A DNA stretch of 64,000 bases from contig OX465599.1 of the NCBI GenBank assembly GCA_950022295.1, positions 290,553,501 through 290,617,500 on the forward strand. Direction: 5' to 3'. This DNA comes from Bromus sterilis (Eukaryota; Streptophyta; Magnoliopsida; Poales; Poaceae). The notes below the pieces were generated by a model. That model worked only from the letters and a program-made list of their open reading frames with translations, was not told the DNA's origin and searched no databases. A program made the position numbers and the translations under genes. This document shows positions 20,381 through 30,266 of the stretch, piece after piece. The first letter of the stretch is position 1. Each line of letters opens with the position of its first letter.

Positions 20381-21302
20381 AATTGGAATCACCATAGAAA
20401 CAAACAGGAGTACCCGAAGCTTCCACAAATGACAACGTCTACATCTTCGCCACGGCAAAATAAGAGGATTACTCTAGAAGATCATCACGCAAAGTTCATA
20501 TCAGCCTACGTCCGACTCTCCGACTCGAACGCAGCCTCGGGGGCTACTCCCATCGGGAGAGCTGACGCGCACCCAATAGAGTTTGAACAAGCAAGCCACA
20601 GCCAGCTGCACCTGCGCTTTCTCCAATACGAAAGGACACAAGGCTCGCAAAGGGTGTAGTCAGCACTATCTCCAACTTCACCCCGGAGGAGATCAACTGC
20701 AGCTGCTCCAGGGATGGCGCCAAAGGAAATATGCCAAGTTCCTCTCAGCCTACGCTCGACTCTACAACTCGAATGAAGCCTCGGGGGCTACTCCCATCGG
20801 GAGCGCTGACGCGCACCCGATAGAATTTACGTCCAAAGGCAGTACACCAGGAGGAGACGAACACATTTCAAGCAGAAAAGACACAGCAGAAGGAGTCGAC
20901 GACCCGGCACAGTCGAGTGCATACTGTTGGAAAGACTGGAGGCAAAACACTTAACTCAAACAGCCTGAAACACAACTTGGACACAAAGACTCAGTTACAT
21001 TTGGATAGAAGGCAGCTCCTACTACAAGAGGGAATTACCCAAGGAATTATGACTTCTACATGTGTGCCCATGAAGTATATGACTACATTAAAAGGACATC
21101 AACACAGATAACGGGAGGAAAAGGGACTCGTGGAGGATGTCAATGACATCACAAAAGGTGAAGCTCGAGTTATTTCTCGATGCTCCACCAGCTTCTTCTC
21201 CAGCTCCACGAGTTTCTTCTTCAACCCCTCTGCAGCAGCAGCACCACCAGCTTCTTCTCCAGCTGCAGCCACAGAGCCGTCGAAAAAAAGCCGTCGTTAG
21301 CC
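20381..21302. other. non-coding 3' region of B, downstream of the antisense ORF
   Basis: No supported gene. Two related blocks at about 20515-20590 and 20755-20830 share CCTCGGGGGCTACTCCCATC followed by GGGAG and GCTGACGCGCACCC, so this part arose by duplication. On the minus strand it would be the 3' flank of the B3-like ORF. Confidence 0.6.
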
Positions 21303-21917
21303 CTATGAAGCCTCTCGGCGCGCTTGCTTGGTCGAAGGCTTGACGTCGACGTCCTCGCCAGAGCTGACCACCAAGTCATCACCACCAGAGGAGCTCCTGG
21401 AAGGCGGAGTCGAAGAAGAAGAAGGCGTAGCACCCCCCGACCTTGTGGAAACGTCGCTGCTTGACTCCTGAGCTCGCGGGTCCATGCTGTTACCGCTCGG
21501 ATCAAAAGCACGGACGGAAACAGTTCTCTCACCATCAAATCGACAGCAAAGAACATCGCCATCGCGCAGACCCAAACGGCGAGAAAACAAACTCCAACCA
21601 GAGCCAAGAAAGACCAAGCGGGAACGGTCAAACTCCAAATCGACATAGGAAGAAGCTCGATCGCTCCCCTGAAGATGCAGAAGCAAGCCATCCAAACCAA
21701 GATCGGCCACAATGGCAGAAAAAGAAGAAGGAAGAAGAACGCGAGTGGCACTAAGGCCACGAACGCGCAATAAGAAGTCATGCCGCCAAAAGCCCTCAGC
21801 AGAAGAAGAAGAAGGTGGTAGCGGAGTGCCATGTCGACCACCGCGTCCAGAACGAGGAGTACGTCCACCTCTACTACGACGGACGCGACCACGGCCGGAG
21901 CCTCGCTTTGGAGCCAT
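21303..21917 (-). CDS. antisense ORF in element B with B3-like DNA-binding domain
   Basis: An intact 204-residue ORF opposite to the sense strand of element B, located between integrase and the 3' LTR. Residues 1-45 are basic and Gly/Arg-rich. Residues about 47-139 read like a plant B3 domain: HDFLLRV, then LPSSFS, a hydrophobic strand pattern, GWSLF at 107-111, GLRDGDVL at 116-123 and a closing DGERTVSVRAFD. The spacing of the LPxxF, GWxxF and GD elements is that of B3 proteins. The tail is Ser-rich and acidic (SSGEDVDV). A TATA box sits 67-72 bp upstream of the ATG. If translated, the product would be nuclear and bind DNA. B3 homology is my reading of the pattern and needs a profile search. 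Confidence 0.6.
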   Translation of the reverse strand: MAPKRGSGRGRVRRSRGGRTPRSGRGGRHGTPLPPSSSSAEGFWRHDFLLRVRGLSATRVLLPSSFSAIVADLGLDGLLLHLQGSDRASSYVDLEFDRSRLVFLGSGWSLFSRRLGLRDGDVLCCRFDGERTVSVRAFDPSGNSMDPRAQESSSDVSTRSGGATPSSSSTPPSRSSSGGDDLVVSSGEDVDVKPSTKQARREAS

Positions 21918-23209
21918 GAAAAGTTAGTAAAAGGGAAGTAGAAGAGGAGACAGATGGAGGAAAGCAAACCAGGACGAAGCCAATTTATAGTGCAAGGAAG
22001 CCCGACGCGGCAAGGCCAAGCGGTGCCCGCACTTAATCCAGAAATTAAAGCTACGCCGACGCTTCAAAATCCGAGGCCAAAGATGCTCGCCCACGGGGTG
22101 CGCTGTTCATAGTACCATCAAATCACGCGCGTTGGAAACGCGCGCCTCGGGAACTTAACCGGCGCTGCTCGCACGCCACGGAGCTCATCATTATGACCGG
22201 TCAAGATGAAAAGACGGTTCACTGCCAAGCATCGATGACAATAACCACACAGCGACGTGGTTATCCTGACAGAAAAAAAGCAGAAGACCAACCAACGTCT
22301 CATCACAAGTAAAGCTTATCAGGAATGCTACTGAAACCCAGAAATTTTAACAGATCTTTTTCCATCAAATAAAAAACTTCTCACTCCCATCGGGAGGAGC
22401 CCATCTCAAGAGTCCCCAGGTGCTCACTCATCTAAAGATCAACAAGGTGCTCGAGTGATCACTCGCACGCACTAGAGTTATAGGTGCTCCCTCACCTATG
22501 GACCCGCAAGGTGCTCGAGTGACCACTCACACCCTTGAGAGTCTCGGGTGCTCCCTCGCCTCTGAAAGAAACTCAAACAGCTTTCGAGTAATTACTCGCA
22601 GAAGGATTCCTCGCCTGGGCACTCGAAACAAGCTCCGCGAGTGAGATGAGTGAACAGCTCACTTGATGATTTGTTCCAAGTGGGTGAAATGCTATAAGGC
22701 TCCGCGCCTCAAAAACACGCCTATTCCTGGAACCACGACACACTGTGCCCAGATGCCACGCAAGACTAGCGTGTAGGTAAGACCCCGCTGCGAAGTTCGG
22801 CCGGGCTGGGACTTGCCGAAGAGCGATTTCACTCCCAACCTTTCCATGCGCTGCGCATGAAGTATAAAGCCGGGCGGACGCGCCTTAGGCTACGCAACCA
22901 ACTGGCGGCAAATGAACACCGTAAGACCTGAAGCGGCCGGACTTTTTCTATGCTCCAGTATTCCAAGCTCATGTCGAGGGACATGGGTTTGATTGGGCGA
23001 TCGCGGTATTTTCCACTAGCGCAATTCACTAAGGCTCGATCCGTCGACTCCTTGGGCCCTTTCTTCTTAGCATCCCTCGAAACAGGTTTTTTCATGGCCA
23101 CCATGCTGCCAGCGACCGCGGGTGCACCGCGCATACAAGCCACGGACGCATGAAGACGAACTCGAGTCCCTGCGCGACTCTTCGAGTCCCCCAAGCACTC
23201 GGGGGCTAC
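21918..23209 (-). promoter_or_regulatory. upstream region of the B3-like ORF, with TATA box and PPT
   Basis: Minus-strand promoter candidate. CTATAAATTG at 21981-21990 (reverse) is a good TATA box, followed by a CT-rich leader to the ATG at 21917. From about 22100 to 23209 the sequence is homologous to 10185-11300 in element A, including the repeated GTGCTCGAGTGA.CACTCGCA and AGGTGCTCCCTCACCT blocks (22430-22560) and CTCCCATCGGGAG at 22384-22396. The last bases, GCACTCGGGGGCTAC, directly before the 3' LTR, are the likely polypurine tract for B. Confidence 0.5.
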
Positions 23210-23640
23210 TGACGAGGGGGTGACCCCACGACTCCTACTAATGGGCCTACCCGGTGTCATTGAAGGCCCATGGAGCTACCGCCGGATTCGCCTTGGCCCG
23301 CTAGATGGCACCGAGATTGGGAGTCCTCGACTGACAAGGAAGGTGCAGGGACTTGCCGCACAAGCTAGGGTTAGATTACCTGTAATTGTAGATTGATTCC
23401 CCGAGACCTGGTCTACTATATAAAGGCCAGGAGGGGCAACGCATAGGGGGGATCTGAAATCGCCTGTAACCCTAGCCTAGAGCGCATCTTCTTTGGCATC
23501 CCCTGTAACTTCTCCACAATCAATATATCGAGCAGGAAGGGTATCCTCCTGTTTGCCGAAGAGCTTATCGTCCAACCTGTGTCTTCTCCAACTAGCCCAG
23601 GGTCCTTGACCATGGGATTTGCCGGGGCCGATCCCCGACA
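23210..23640 (+). repeat. 3' LTR of element B
   Basis: A 431-bp LTR, TGACGAGGGGG... to ...GATCCCCGACA, with TATATAAAG near 23417. It is followed by the right-hand TSD CACAC (23641-23645), matching 4200-4204. Confidence 0.9.
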
Positions 23641-23645
23641 CACAC

Positions 23646-24650
23646 TATCTTTTATCTTTGTTTTTTAGTCTTGCTAGTTTACCTTTCAGTTTTTGCTTTC
23701 GTGTCCCTTATCAAAAATACCAAAAATACCCGCTACTACTATGGTTTCCAATGAAAACACTAAGTTGTTTGACTTCACTAGTCACAACAATAGTGACTTT
23801 ATCTGCACTCCTATTGCTCCACCTGCCACTTCAGCACCTTCTTATGAAATTAAACCCTCTTTGCTTAATATTGTTATGAAAGATCAATTCTCAGGTGATG
23901 GAGAGGATGCTGCCTTGCACTTAAATAATTTAGTTGAGCTTTGTGACATGCAAAAGTACAAGGAAGTAGATGGAGACATCGTCAAGCTGAAGCTTTTTTC
24001 CTTTCTCCTTGAGAGGAAGAGCCAAGGAGTGGCTGCAATCCTTACCTAAGAACAGTATCGATTTTTGGACAAGTGTAAGGATGCTTTTATTGGGAAGTAC
24101 TATCCCCCTGCTAGAATTATCCAGTTAAGAAGTAACATTATGAATTTTAGGCAATTGGATAATGAACACGTTGCCCAAGCTTGGGAACGAGTGAAATCTC
24201 GTGTTAAGAACTGCCCTACACATGGTTTGAATACTTGGATTGTTATCCAGACTTTTTATGCAGGCTTAAACTTTACCTCGCGGAATCTGCTAGACTCGGC
24301 CGCGGGAGGAACTTTTATGTCAACCACACTTGGTGCTGCCACAAAGCTATTTGATGAGATGATGCTGAACTACTCTCAATGGCACACCGAACGATCTCCA
24401 ACTGGTAAGAAGGTAAATTATGTCGAGGGGATCTCCTCTCTTAATGAAAAGATTGACTTAATCATGTCTCTACTTACCAAGCAAGCTCCTATTGATCCTC
24501 AGGATGTTCCTTTAAATTCCTTGGTTGCTCAAGAACAAGTAGATGTGAACTTTATCTCTACAAACAACTTCAACAATAATGCTGATAGGAGTAATTTTGG
24601 TAGCAACAATCCTAGACCGTTCCCATCCAACAACTATGGGAACGGCAATA
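23646..24650 (+). pseudogene. gag: leader and gag of element C
   Basis: After the B insertion, element C resumes with its leader and gag starting at ATG 23741. The frame reads to TAA at 24047-24049 and reopens in the same frame to 24650. Comparison with the Athila gag pattern suggests a one-base gain near 24017 and a one-base loss near 24070 that cancel out, so the TAA lies in a short out-of-frame stretch. Recognisable parts: MKDQFSGDGEDAALHLNNL near the start, then GKYYPPA, NFRQL, AWERVK, CPTHGL, FYAGL and LLDSAAGG. The C-terminal Asn-rich part is cut by element D at 24651, before any zinc knuckle. Confidence 0.75.
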
Positions 24651-27600
24651 TGTCAGAACCCTCTGTTAGGTAATGTGCTAGGATCAAAGTCACCTTGCAT
24701 CATGTCAAAAATTTCAAAAGAAATCATTTGAAATCAAATTAAAACTCAAATGGGAGAAGGAACACCCCCCAGATGAATTAATTCAAAAGGCCAGAAACAA
24801 ATCTTCTCCAAAAATTCATGTTTGATTTTTGAAAAGTCTTATAAATGAGTGTGATCACATATCAAGTGATGTGGGACCCACCCCATGCTCATGGATTTTT
24901 CAAATATTCAAACAGGACCTTGGAATTAATCAAAAAACCCTATTTGATTTAAAGTTCAAATAATTTGAATTTTAAAAGTGTTGAAACTTTACAAGTGGCT
25001 AGCCTAGTATTTTGTGAAGCCACATAAAAAGTTTCAGCATTTAATAAAATGCCTAGCTATTTATTTAGCACAGCAAAACAAATTACAGAAAAGAAAAACA
25101 GAAAGGAAAGATTAAACAAAAAGAAAAATAGAAAAAGGCTTACCTGTCGCCTAGGCGAAGGCAGCCCAGCCAGCCCACCCGGCCCAAAAGGGCACAGGGG
25201 TCTTCTTCCCCACCCCGCGCCTGCAAGCTGCTCGGTGGAATGCCATCGGGCCAGCCGAGCACGTCGTCGTCCCTGCGGTCGCCACCTTCCCCTCCCGCGC
25301 CTTCTAGCCACGCCACGCCACGCTTGGAGACGTCGTGCTTCCATTCCCCCCTCCAGAGCCTCTCCCTCTCACTCCCGCGACAAACTCGACGACGACCCGA
25401 GCGCCGCCGTCGCCATGGATTGAAGCCCGCGTGGCCAACGTCGTCCACGAGCCGCGCCAAGGTGTCCATCGCCTCCGTCACCATCGACTACGTCTCCGTG
25501 CAGAAGGAATCGAGCTCAAACACCCTGGAGCCGCCGAATCGAGTCGTCGTCTTCGTCTACGACCGCCGTGCACCATCGTCAATTGCGTCTCCGGCAAGCC
25601 ACCTCCGTCCTCGCCGCCTGCTCTGCTGAGTTCCTGGTGAGCGCGGGATCAAAACCCCTATCTTTGCCCCCTCGATTTCGTCCTCTAGCCATGGCCGCCA
25701 TGAACGCCGAAGCTTCTCGCCGCCGGGGAGTTCTTCACCGTGCAACCATGAACCCCAGCACCCCGTGGCCATGTCTACCATGCTCCACGTACTCCGCTGC
25801 TTCGATTGCTACCACCGTAGCTTCAAATGGCACCCCACAACAAGTTCCACCTCGAGCCAGTGCCTCCACCGCCGCTAGGGCTCGACGTCGACGTGGTTCC
25901 AGCGCCTCCCCGTGGCCCTGCGGTGCTCAAACGAGTGCGCGAGGGCACGGGCTAGCTTTTGGTTATCTTGGCGCCTCATTTGGACCACGGGAACGCCGTC
26001 CCGTGCGAGCGCCGCCGCACTGGAAGTCGGCGGTGGCTAACCGCCGGCGTAGCGTGTTTAGTTAGCGCTTAACCAACCCACTAATCACCCCCTGGGCCAC
26101 TTACATGTGGGCCCAGGCTAATAATTAACCCCTGGTTAGTTTAAACTAACCGGGTTTACTAAACCAGCCACTGACCAAGTGGCCCCACACGTCAGCCCCC
26201 CCTGACGTCACCCTTGCGCAAGCCCGACACAATAAATTGTTAAATGAATTATTTAATTCCAGAAAATCCAGAAAAAGGCAGAAACTTTGAAAATTCATAG
26301 AAAATTCATATTAACTCCAAATTTAACATATAATATATGAAAAATGATCAGGAGAAAATAATCTATCCAAATATCCAACTTTCAACTATGTTTGAGTTGA
26401 ATTTAAAATGGGACCAGTAGCATTTGCTATTTGGTTTAATTGGAATTTAATCAAATTAAATTCAAATGCTTTTGCAATTTGAATCTTAACAACATGCCAC
26501 ATTTCATTTGAACATCAGAGGCATGTCATACACATTTCAAAATGAATTACATTGATCAAACAATAGCATTTGTAACTTGGCTAAAATGAATTCAAATTGG
26601 AGTTTGAATTTGCAATTTCATTTGCAATATACTCCATTTAAATGGAATTGCCTCACACATCAGAAGCATATACATCAAGTTTCAACCTTCAACCATGTGA
26701 TTGTGCATTGTACTTATTGTGCTCCCTTGCTTGTCGAGTAGAGGTGGAACTGGAACAGGAGGCTGCCCCCTTCGTTGAAGACCCCGATACCGAACCTCGT
26801 CAGCAAGGCAAGCAAACCCCCATTGATCATGTCGATAAAATCCCACTTCCCTCTCATGTCTCGCTTATGCATTGTTTAGGATGATTACCATGATGCGTTT
26901 CTACCGCATAGATGAACCCATTCTTTTGCATGACCTATCATTTTGTCATAGTAGTAGGCAAACCAAAATCCTAGCAAATGTAGGAGTTGTTTGATATTAT
27001 GTGACCCCTGCAACTGTTACTGCTTATTGCATGCTTAGAGTGGTACAATGTTGTCACTGTTATGTGAGTCGGGATGGTAGTGATCATGTTGATGATGGTG
27101 GAAATGTGTTGGTGAATCTACCCTAATACAAGGTGAACGATGAGAGGCTGTGTAGGAGTACACAGTGGGTTGTCTCGTTGAACACCGCCTTAAGCCCGAG
27201 TTCTTGTGTGGTGATCCAAGCTGAAGAGTACTACCACATGTTGGGAAAACGGATCCCCGCTCAACTTACTAACTCACCCCTTCTCAGTTCAATGAGTCGT
27301 AGTAGTTCAGAGTTCTGGTAGGTTTGTGGCCTGGATGCAAGGTGAGAGAACGGCTCAACCGAGACCGGCTTATGCACCATGCACACATCTTCTGGGACCA
27401 CTTCGGTAGACCGGACGGGTTACAAATGTGGAAACCCTCCCAGATAGGCGTCTTCATTGAACTTGAGTTGGCTGTGAGGTAAAGGTTGTGGAGATTATCC
27501 TCGCCGACACCCGCTTGAAGGGTGACGAGATCCCGGCGGTAACTGATGGTTTCATGTGTGTAGTAGTACACCCCTGCAGGGTTAATAAACTATTCGAATA

Positions 27601-28734
27601 GCCGCATCCGCGGTAAGGGACTACATGGAAAACTGTGCCTGATTATTAGACAACTTGAACCGGATACTTATAAAACTTGCCAAGATAAGTGTGAGTGCTA
27701 TGGCGTGCTTTCTCGTGGGGAAGTCGAGGAAGGAACCATAGTGGTGTAATTGGTTGGAGAATGTAGTGACTCGTGTACGCTTCTTACCTCAAGTCTGGTA
27801 CTCGTAGTTCAGGACTAGCCAAGTCAAAGCTGGCACTTCTGCATTTTGAACCCCACCTCCCTTTACCTTGATACATGTGCATGAGTAGTATAGTTCCTAC
27901 GTAAGTCTTGCTGAGTACGACTTTGTACTCACGTTTTCTTATTCTATGTTTTAGATGAACCCACTGACCCCGAAGGTGGATTCTTCATCGAGCTCGATGA
28001 CTGAAGACCAAGCTAGTGTAGTCCCAGTCAGACGACTGGTTCCCTCGTGGAGGGCTTGTGTTTAAATAAGGCTTCTTAAGCCATTTGTTAAACTTGTCTG
28101 TACTCAGACCTACTTTGCTTCCGCTTGTTTGTTGTAATGTTGGATCACATGCTTGTGATCTCTGTGTGCACTCTGTGAGAGTTATCAATAAAATGTATAC
28201 TTTGTAGAGAATTGCAATGATACATGCTGTTCATACAAGCCATGTATGCTGCGTGTATGTTTATAACATGCATGTCTTTGTATGGGTTTTCGAGACATTA
28301 GTTGTGATCTGGCTGGCGGTATTTTATACACCAAGTGGCCCTTAGATGTGCGCAGCTTGGGGCATCGCGATGCGATTGTTCGAGACTCTGTCTCGTGCAC
28401 ACTTTGATGTATGATTGAGCCCGCCCTAGACCCCGACTAAATGATCGGGCTGGAGTAAGTCTATGTAAGAGTTATGAGATAGTCCATAGTATGGTTGAGG
28501 CGACTTGTCTGTGAATATGGGAGTTCATCACCCATATCATTTAGACTTGTGTGCGGACGATGAGGACCCATCTTAGTTGATCATCCGGCCTGGATGGGAT
28601 GCCCCTCACGTACGATGCTTTCCAAGAACGTTCTGTGTTTGGCCTTGTCTGCATAGACAAGTGGGTACGGTTCTCAGCTCTCCGTATGACTATGTCGTAG
28701 AAGGACTTGCATACGCTAACCCCGGGTCCCGACA
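24651..28734 (+). repeat. 5' LTR of element D (4.1 kb)
   Basis: It starts TGTCAGAACCCTCTG and ends CCCGGGTCCCGACA. Structure: AT-rich start (24651-25140), a GC-rich block (25140-26250) with many short spurious frames, a second AT-rich block (26250-26640), and a 3' part with a 54-bp GTAAGT...TTTTAG segment (27901-27954) and a polyadenylation signal AATAAA at 28187-28192. The family also includes solo LTRs G1 and G2 and the 5' LTR of I. No ORF in it has independent support. Confidence 0.85.
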
Positions 28735-28738
28735 GAGT

Positions 28739-28750
28739 TGGTATCAGAGC
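28739..28750 (+). other. PBS of element D (initiator-Met tRNA)
   Basis: TGGTATCAGAGC, four bases inside the LTR end, is the exact complement of the 3' end of plant initiator methionine tRNA. Confidence 0.9.
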
Positions 28751-29153
28751 AGGACTGACTGTAGGATTATCAGCCTTGGCCGAAGTCGAGTCTAGCTTGC
28801 TATAGTTATATAGTTACTCTGGGTATATAAGGGAACAACGTAAGGCTTCTTTTTTCTCCTTACCCTCATCGTTCTGAGTTCTGAGTCACCCTCATCTTGT
28901 TCTACGGGAAGATAGGACTAGGCTCATCTATGTCTTACTAGAAAATCTCGTTGTTTGCTTCCTTATAGCCGTAGGAAGGTTGTGTACGGTTTACTAGAGT
29001 TGTTGTGCTTCCTGATTTCTTACATCGTATGTAAGTGTTGTTTCTACATTGTAAGAAAAGACATTTCTTACAATTACAACCGTTATGCTGTCCGAGTCAT
29101 TCCAGGTTTCTTCATAATCTGATGCATTTGCAAACTCCTTCTTTCTGTTTCAG
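28751..29153 (+). promoter_or_regulatory. leader of element D with internal TATA-like box
   Basis: Non-coding leader. GGGTATATAAGGGAACAACG (TATATAA at 28824-28830) is kept at the same place in element I (60442-60448). The leader ends in a pyrimidine-rich CTTTCTGTTTCAG directly before the ATG of ORF0, which looks like a 3' splice site. Confidence 0.5.
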
Positions 29154-29933
29154 ATGGCAGATCTTCCCCCTCGGCAGATTGTTCGTTTGACTAGGTGCCT
29201 CGGAGTGCGTGGACATCCCGCCATGCTGATCGAGATGATGTCCTTCATTGGATACCGATGGTACCCTGAGTACACAGTTGAGGAGCAGTTCCTTGACTTC
29301 AACCAGACCCAGTTCCACTGCATTGTCAGGATCTACCCGCACCACACTGGAGTCACTCAGTCTATCCATTTTGGACATGGCATTGGCATGACTGAAAACA
29401 TGGCTGTGCAGGATGCTGCATACTCATGTATTACCCTACTGAGAGAGGAGCACCCTTTGCTTGGAGACACATTCTTCCGCTATATCCCTGCTGCACTTCC
29501 AAGAGAAGAGGGGTATTACACCGGACTATACACAAATCACTCTTTGGAGGATCCTTTGCTTCAGATCACTGCTCGGCACGCTTGTGATAGAGATCGTGAT
29601 GCACGTTCCCTTCGTTTTGAGCTTCACGTCACCTGTGTTCATCTGTATCGAGCACTTACACTCCTGGCTCCTTTTGTGAGTGTTGGATCAGTGGAGTATG
29701 ATGCTATCTACCCAGTCAGGACACAGATGCCTTCTCAAGTTGCTTGGCCCGAGATTGGAGGAATTTTTCCACCCCGTGGTCCTCTGCTTCCACCCTACGC
29801 TGGACCTAGGCCCCATCCTTACCCAAATGGATATCAGGGTCCACAGGCCTCCGTGTTTTCCGATGGTCACCTTCAGCTACCGGGTTACGCGGGTAACTTT
29901 TACGAGGACTACTATGGAGATGGAGATGAGTGA
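29154..29933 (+). CDS. ORF0 of element D, dsRNA-binding-like
   Basis: An intact 259-residue ORF between PBS and gag. Residues about 20-98 resemble a double-stranded-RNA-binding domain: WYPEYTVEE near 36-44, the strand TQFHCIVRI at 52-60, GHGIGMTEN around 74-82, then helix-forming AVQDAAYSCITLL at 84-96. That is the P-x-Y, F-x-V, G-x-G and A-x3-AA-x-A-x2-L layout of the family. The N-terminal helix would be AMLIEMMSF. The middle (100-190) is unassigned, and the C-terminal part is Pro/Tyr/Gly-rich and ends in an acidic tail. The start follows a splice-acceptor-like CAG. Function is unknown; RNA binding or packaging, or silencing suppression, would be guesses. Element H has a related, broken copy. 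Confidence 0.6.
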   Translation: MADLPPRQIVRLTRCLGVRGHPAMLIEMMSFIGYRWYPEYTVEEQFLDFNQTQFHCIVRIYPHHTGVTQSIHFGHGIGMTENMAVQDAAYSCITLLREEHPLLGDTFFRYIPAALPREEGYYTGLYTNHSLEDPLLQITARHACDRDRDARSLRFELHVTCVHLYRALTLLAPFVSVGSVEYDAIYPVRTQMPSQVAWPEIGGIFPPRGPLLPPYAGPRPHPYPNGYQGPQASVFSDGHLQLPGYAGNFYEDYYGDGDE

Positions 29934-30266
29934 GACCGCCTGTGGTCTTACTTAGTGAGGATGTAGTAGTATCTTTAGTATATTGTACGCAAGGTGTTCT
30001 AAGTTCCAGAGGCTTAGATAAATAATGTATAGGAAGTCAGAGTGCCTCTAAAGGATGTATCATCTTCATCACGTTTGTATTAGCTTGGAGCTTGTACTAA
30101 ACCGATGTATGGTTTGTATGGCAGCTTGTGAATATATGGCTTGTATGATTTTATCACCATGTTGTCATGATGATTACTTCCTCTGCTCTGTAATTCTTCC
30201 AGTACCTCCATACCTTGTTTAGACTCTTCCAATCAACTCTGTTTGACTTTGGTTTTCACCTTCAGG
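29934..30266 (+). other. spacer between ORF0 and gag in D
   Basis: Non-coding T-rich spacer. It ends with TTTGGTTTTCACCTTCAG followed by GATG of gag, again a good 3' splice site pattern. No promoter signal is seen. Confidence 0.5.

Larger units (their letters stand above)
4205..23640 (+). mobile_element. Element B: TAT-like Gypsy retrotransposon (pol-bearing)
   Basis: A complete insertion bounded by 5' LTR 4205-4639 and 3' LTR 23210-23640, with TSD CACAC at 4200-4204 and 23641-23645. Order on the plus strand: PBS, gag remnant, protease, RT, degenerate RNase H, extra RNase H, integrase, tandem array, an antisense B3-like ORF with its upstream region, 3' LTR. Element A is inserted at 9754-19771. 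Without A the element is about 9.4 kb. The second RNase H after the RT-linked one supports the TAT lineage (Tat/Ogre/RIRE2/Grande-like). The core of gag is missing, and pol has nonsense and frameshift changes, so this copy is not autonomous now. Confidence 0.85.
2561..24650 (+). mobile_element. Element C: Athila-like LTR retrotransposon, 5' portion
   Basis: An LTR retrotransposon on the plus strand. The window shows its 5' LTR (2561-4146), PBS region, leader and gag (23646-24650). Element B is inserted at 4205 and element D at 24651; pol and the 3' LTR lie outside the window. The Athila assignment is from the gag type: a domain with motifs such as GKYYPP, NFRQL, EHVAQAWERVK and FYAGL, then LLDSAAGG. 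The 5-bp sequence before the LTR is CATGG; its right-hand partner is not in view. Confidence 0.75.

Noticed and set aside
25049..26065. Several GC-rich ORFs up to 165 codons in the D LTR (and equivalents at 47257-48106, 53364-54301 and 56788-57684)
   Set aside because: They lie in the GC-rich block of the LTR, overlap in many frames, and show no domain; the frames are not conserved between LTR copies.
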